A stretch of 14,198 bases of DNA from Cyanobacteria bacterium UBA7753 (GTDB lineage Bacteria; Cyanobacteriota; Vampirovibrionia; Gastranaerophilales; Gastranaerophilaceae). Of this stretch, positions 13,185 through 14,198 are shown one piece after another (positions within the stretch are counted from its first letter, which is position 1; each line of letters begins with the position of its first letter). The notes under the pieces are model-generated. The model did no database searches. It had not been told where the DNA came from and was given only the letters and a program-made list of their open reading frames with translations. The position numbers and the translations under genes were made by a program. Location: assembly GCA_002481545.1 (NCBI GenBank), contig DLEF01000022.1:1-14198 (forward strand). The letters are read 5' to 3'.

Positions 13185-13817
13185 TCTGCGGTTTGCGATA
13201 TGCTGAATGATTGATTCGCCGTTTGCTTTCTTGTATGCGGTTAATACATCTGCAATATTTTGATTAGCTATGGATGCAAATTCTTTCTTTGTTTTATCAT
13301 TCAATGTGAAATCGCCTAAATTTTTGACGTGAGCATTTACCTCAAGTTTATCCAAGAAGTTGAGAACATCACCTACCTTTATTTTTTTACTTAATCCTTT
13401 CGATTTTATCAATTTTTGTATTTCGGCAGGTTCCAGTGTTTTGTTTTTGTTTTGGACTCGTGTATAAAAATCTTTGATTTGTGAACTTGTCAGGACGCTG
13501 TCTTTTTTACCGGAGGCACTGTCTATTTCATCAAAAATTCTTCCGCAGTCAGAGCCTTTTATATCAGCTCTTTTTAGCGATTTTAAATTTTTTGATGTAT
13601 CAATATTTTGCGCTGAGGTCTGTATGTCGGAAAACAAACTCTGCATTTCATTTTCGTCCAGTTTATCATCGCCGTTTTGGTTGTACTTGTTAAATATTTC
13701 TATCAGGTTAGGATCGTTCAAGTCAGATTTTTTAAGCTCCTGCTTGAACATGTTGGCATTCAGTTCCTGTCCTTTATTACCTAACACACGGATACTGACA
13801 TCTTTATTTTTACTCAT
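13182..13817 (-). CDS. EF-hand-containing protein (N-terminal part of a probable split gene)
   Basis: 211 residues from the ATG at 13817, ending at a TGA. Residues 46-57 (NQNGDDKLDENE) fit the 12-residue EF-hand calcium loop: N at 1, N at 3, D at 5, L at 8 and E at 12, with D replacing the usual glycine at 6. A second, degenerate loop lies near 100-115 (DSASGKKDSVLTSSQ). The rest is charged and helical, with no signal peptide or membrane segment. A TATAAA box at 13842-13837 would place the transcript start about a dozen bases before the ATG, and no Shine-Dalgarno sequence is visible, so the leader may be very short. The reading frame continues past the TGA into the transglycosylase-domain gene. 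This is the only TGA stop in the window; the other complete genes end in TAA or TAG. Calcium binding by the first loop is likely. The biological role is unknown. Confidence 0.8.
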   Translation of the reverse strand: MSKNKDVSIRVLGNKGQELNANMFKQELKKSDLNDPNLIEIFNKYNQNGDDKLDENEMQSLFSDIQTSAQNIDTSKNLKSLKRADIKGSDCGRIFDEIDSASGKKDSVLTSSQIKDFYTRVQNKNKTLEPAEIQKLIKSKGLSKKIKVGDVLNFLDKLEVNAHVKNLGDFTLNDKTKKEFASIANQNIADVLTAYKKANGESIIQHIANRR

Positions 13818-13836
13818 AAAACTATTAACGGCATTT

Positions 13837-13842
13837 TTTATA
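13837..13842 (-). promoter_or_regulatory. -10 box upstream of the EF-hand gene
   Basis: TATAAA on the minus strand lies 20 bases before the ATG at 13817. The matching -35 at 17 bases spacing is weak (TCTTCA), so this is a tentative promoter giving a very short leader. Confidence 0.3.
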
Positions 13843-13954
13843 CAGAACTTTAATTAATATGAAGAAAGGTTACAGTGCTGTGCTTTCGAAAAATTGAAAA
13901 CTGACAGATAAATGATGTTAGCGGGAATATTTAGGTAACATTTATATTTACCCC

Positions 13955-13983
13955 TTGACAATTTACATTGTAAATAATATGAT
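13955..13983 (+). promoter_or_regulatory. strong sigma-70 promoter of the tRNA gene
   Basis: A perfect TTGACA (13955-13960), 17 bases and TATGAT (13978-13983, one mismatch) lie just ahead of the tRNA. Transcription should start near 13990. Confidence 0.8.
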
Positions 13984-14000
13984 TAAATAGCTGACATCAT

Positions 14001-14073
<73 letters not shown>

Positions 14074-14079
14074 TTTTTT

Positions 14080-14114
14080 AAAAACAGACCTTGAAATTTT
14101 CAAGGTCTGTTTTT
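14080..14114 (+). terminator. rho-independent terminator of the tRNA transcript
   Basis: AAAAACAGACCTTGAA (14080-14095) pairs over 16 bases with TTCAAGGTCTGTTTTT (14099-14114) around a three-base loop, ending in five T. It starts six bases after the tRNA. The A tract on the left could let it also stop leftward transcription. Confidence 0.9.
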
Positions 14115-14115
14115 G

Positions 14116-14198
14116 TAATTTAACGTTAGGTTGAGTTGCATGGTTAGTCAGATATTTAACTAATCCGTTCATCATATTTACTCCAGCAAAAAATCCGC
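14116..14198. other. right edge, no supported gene
   Basis: On the minus strand GGAG (14184-14181) precedes ATG codons at 14175 and 14172, and the frame runs leftward. However, it then crosses the tRNA terminator and the tRNA itself in antisense, which is characteristic of spurious tRNA-overlapping frames. Nothing firm can be annotated in these 83 bases. Confidence 0.4.

Noticed and set aside
12189..13817. Genome-wide reassignment of TGA to an amino acid
   Set aside because: All other genes read cleanly with no internal TGA and use TGG for tryptophan. A single TGA cannot support a code change.

Overview
This 14.2-kb AT-rich bacterial chromosomal window carries twelve complete or nearly complete protein genes, one partial gene at the left edge and one tRNA. 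My best guess at the organism is an uncultured gut relative of Cyanobacteria (Gastranaerophilales/Vampirovibrionia, 'Melainabacteria'). The basis is a group 1/2-type sigma factor, low GC, many weak Shine-Dalgarno sequences, and several lysine- and glycine-rich hydrophobic proteins that I associate with that lineage but cannot name. This is inference, since no marker gene such as rRNA is present. I see no mobile element, CRISPR array or prophage.

Layout. (1) Positions 1-1562: the last 53 codons of an RpoD-type sigma factor, then about 320 bases without a gene, then a complete second sigma-70 gene ending at a strong terminator. (2) 1600-3707: a promoter and a two-gene operon for an exported beta-propeller protein and a class I SAM-dependent methyltransferase. 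(3) 3708-4238: a 530-base gene-free stretch with a GC-richer structured block, a canonical terminator on the minus strand that probably ends an unannotated small RNA, a plus-strand promoter of unknown target, and a regulatory region with two related inverted-repeat operators. (4) 4239-5731: a DtxR/MntR-family metalloregulator overlapping a membrane-type protein of unknown function, closed by a strong terminator. (5) 5881-8815: a protein with a phosphoribosyltransferase-like core, then a Slt-type lytic transglycosylase with tetratricopeptide-like repeats. (6) 8825-10295, minus strand: RNase HII downstream of an HD-GYP-type phosphodiesterase. (7) 10471-11166, minus strand: a PnuC-like vitamin transporter, divergent from a second orphan hydrophobic protein at 11222-12211. 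(8) 12189-13817, minus strand: an EF-hand protein and a lytic-transglycosylase-domain protein in the same reading frame, separated by one TGA codon, which suggests a single gene that has been interrupted or is read through. (9) 13955-14114: tRNA-Gln(UUG) with its own promoter and terminator.

Themes: transcription control (two sigma factors, DtxR), second-messenger turnover (HD-GYP), cell-wall hydrolysis (two transglycosylase-fold proteins), and metal- or calcium-responsive proteins (DtxR, EF-hand). The observations most worth a second look are the in-frame TGA flanked by a GNRA hairpin, the DtxR homologue with a mixed Mn-type/Fe-type metal site and two apparent autoregulatory operators, the minus-strand RNA candidate near 3862-3992, and the tandem sigma factors.
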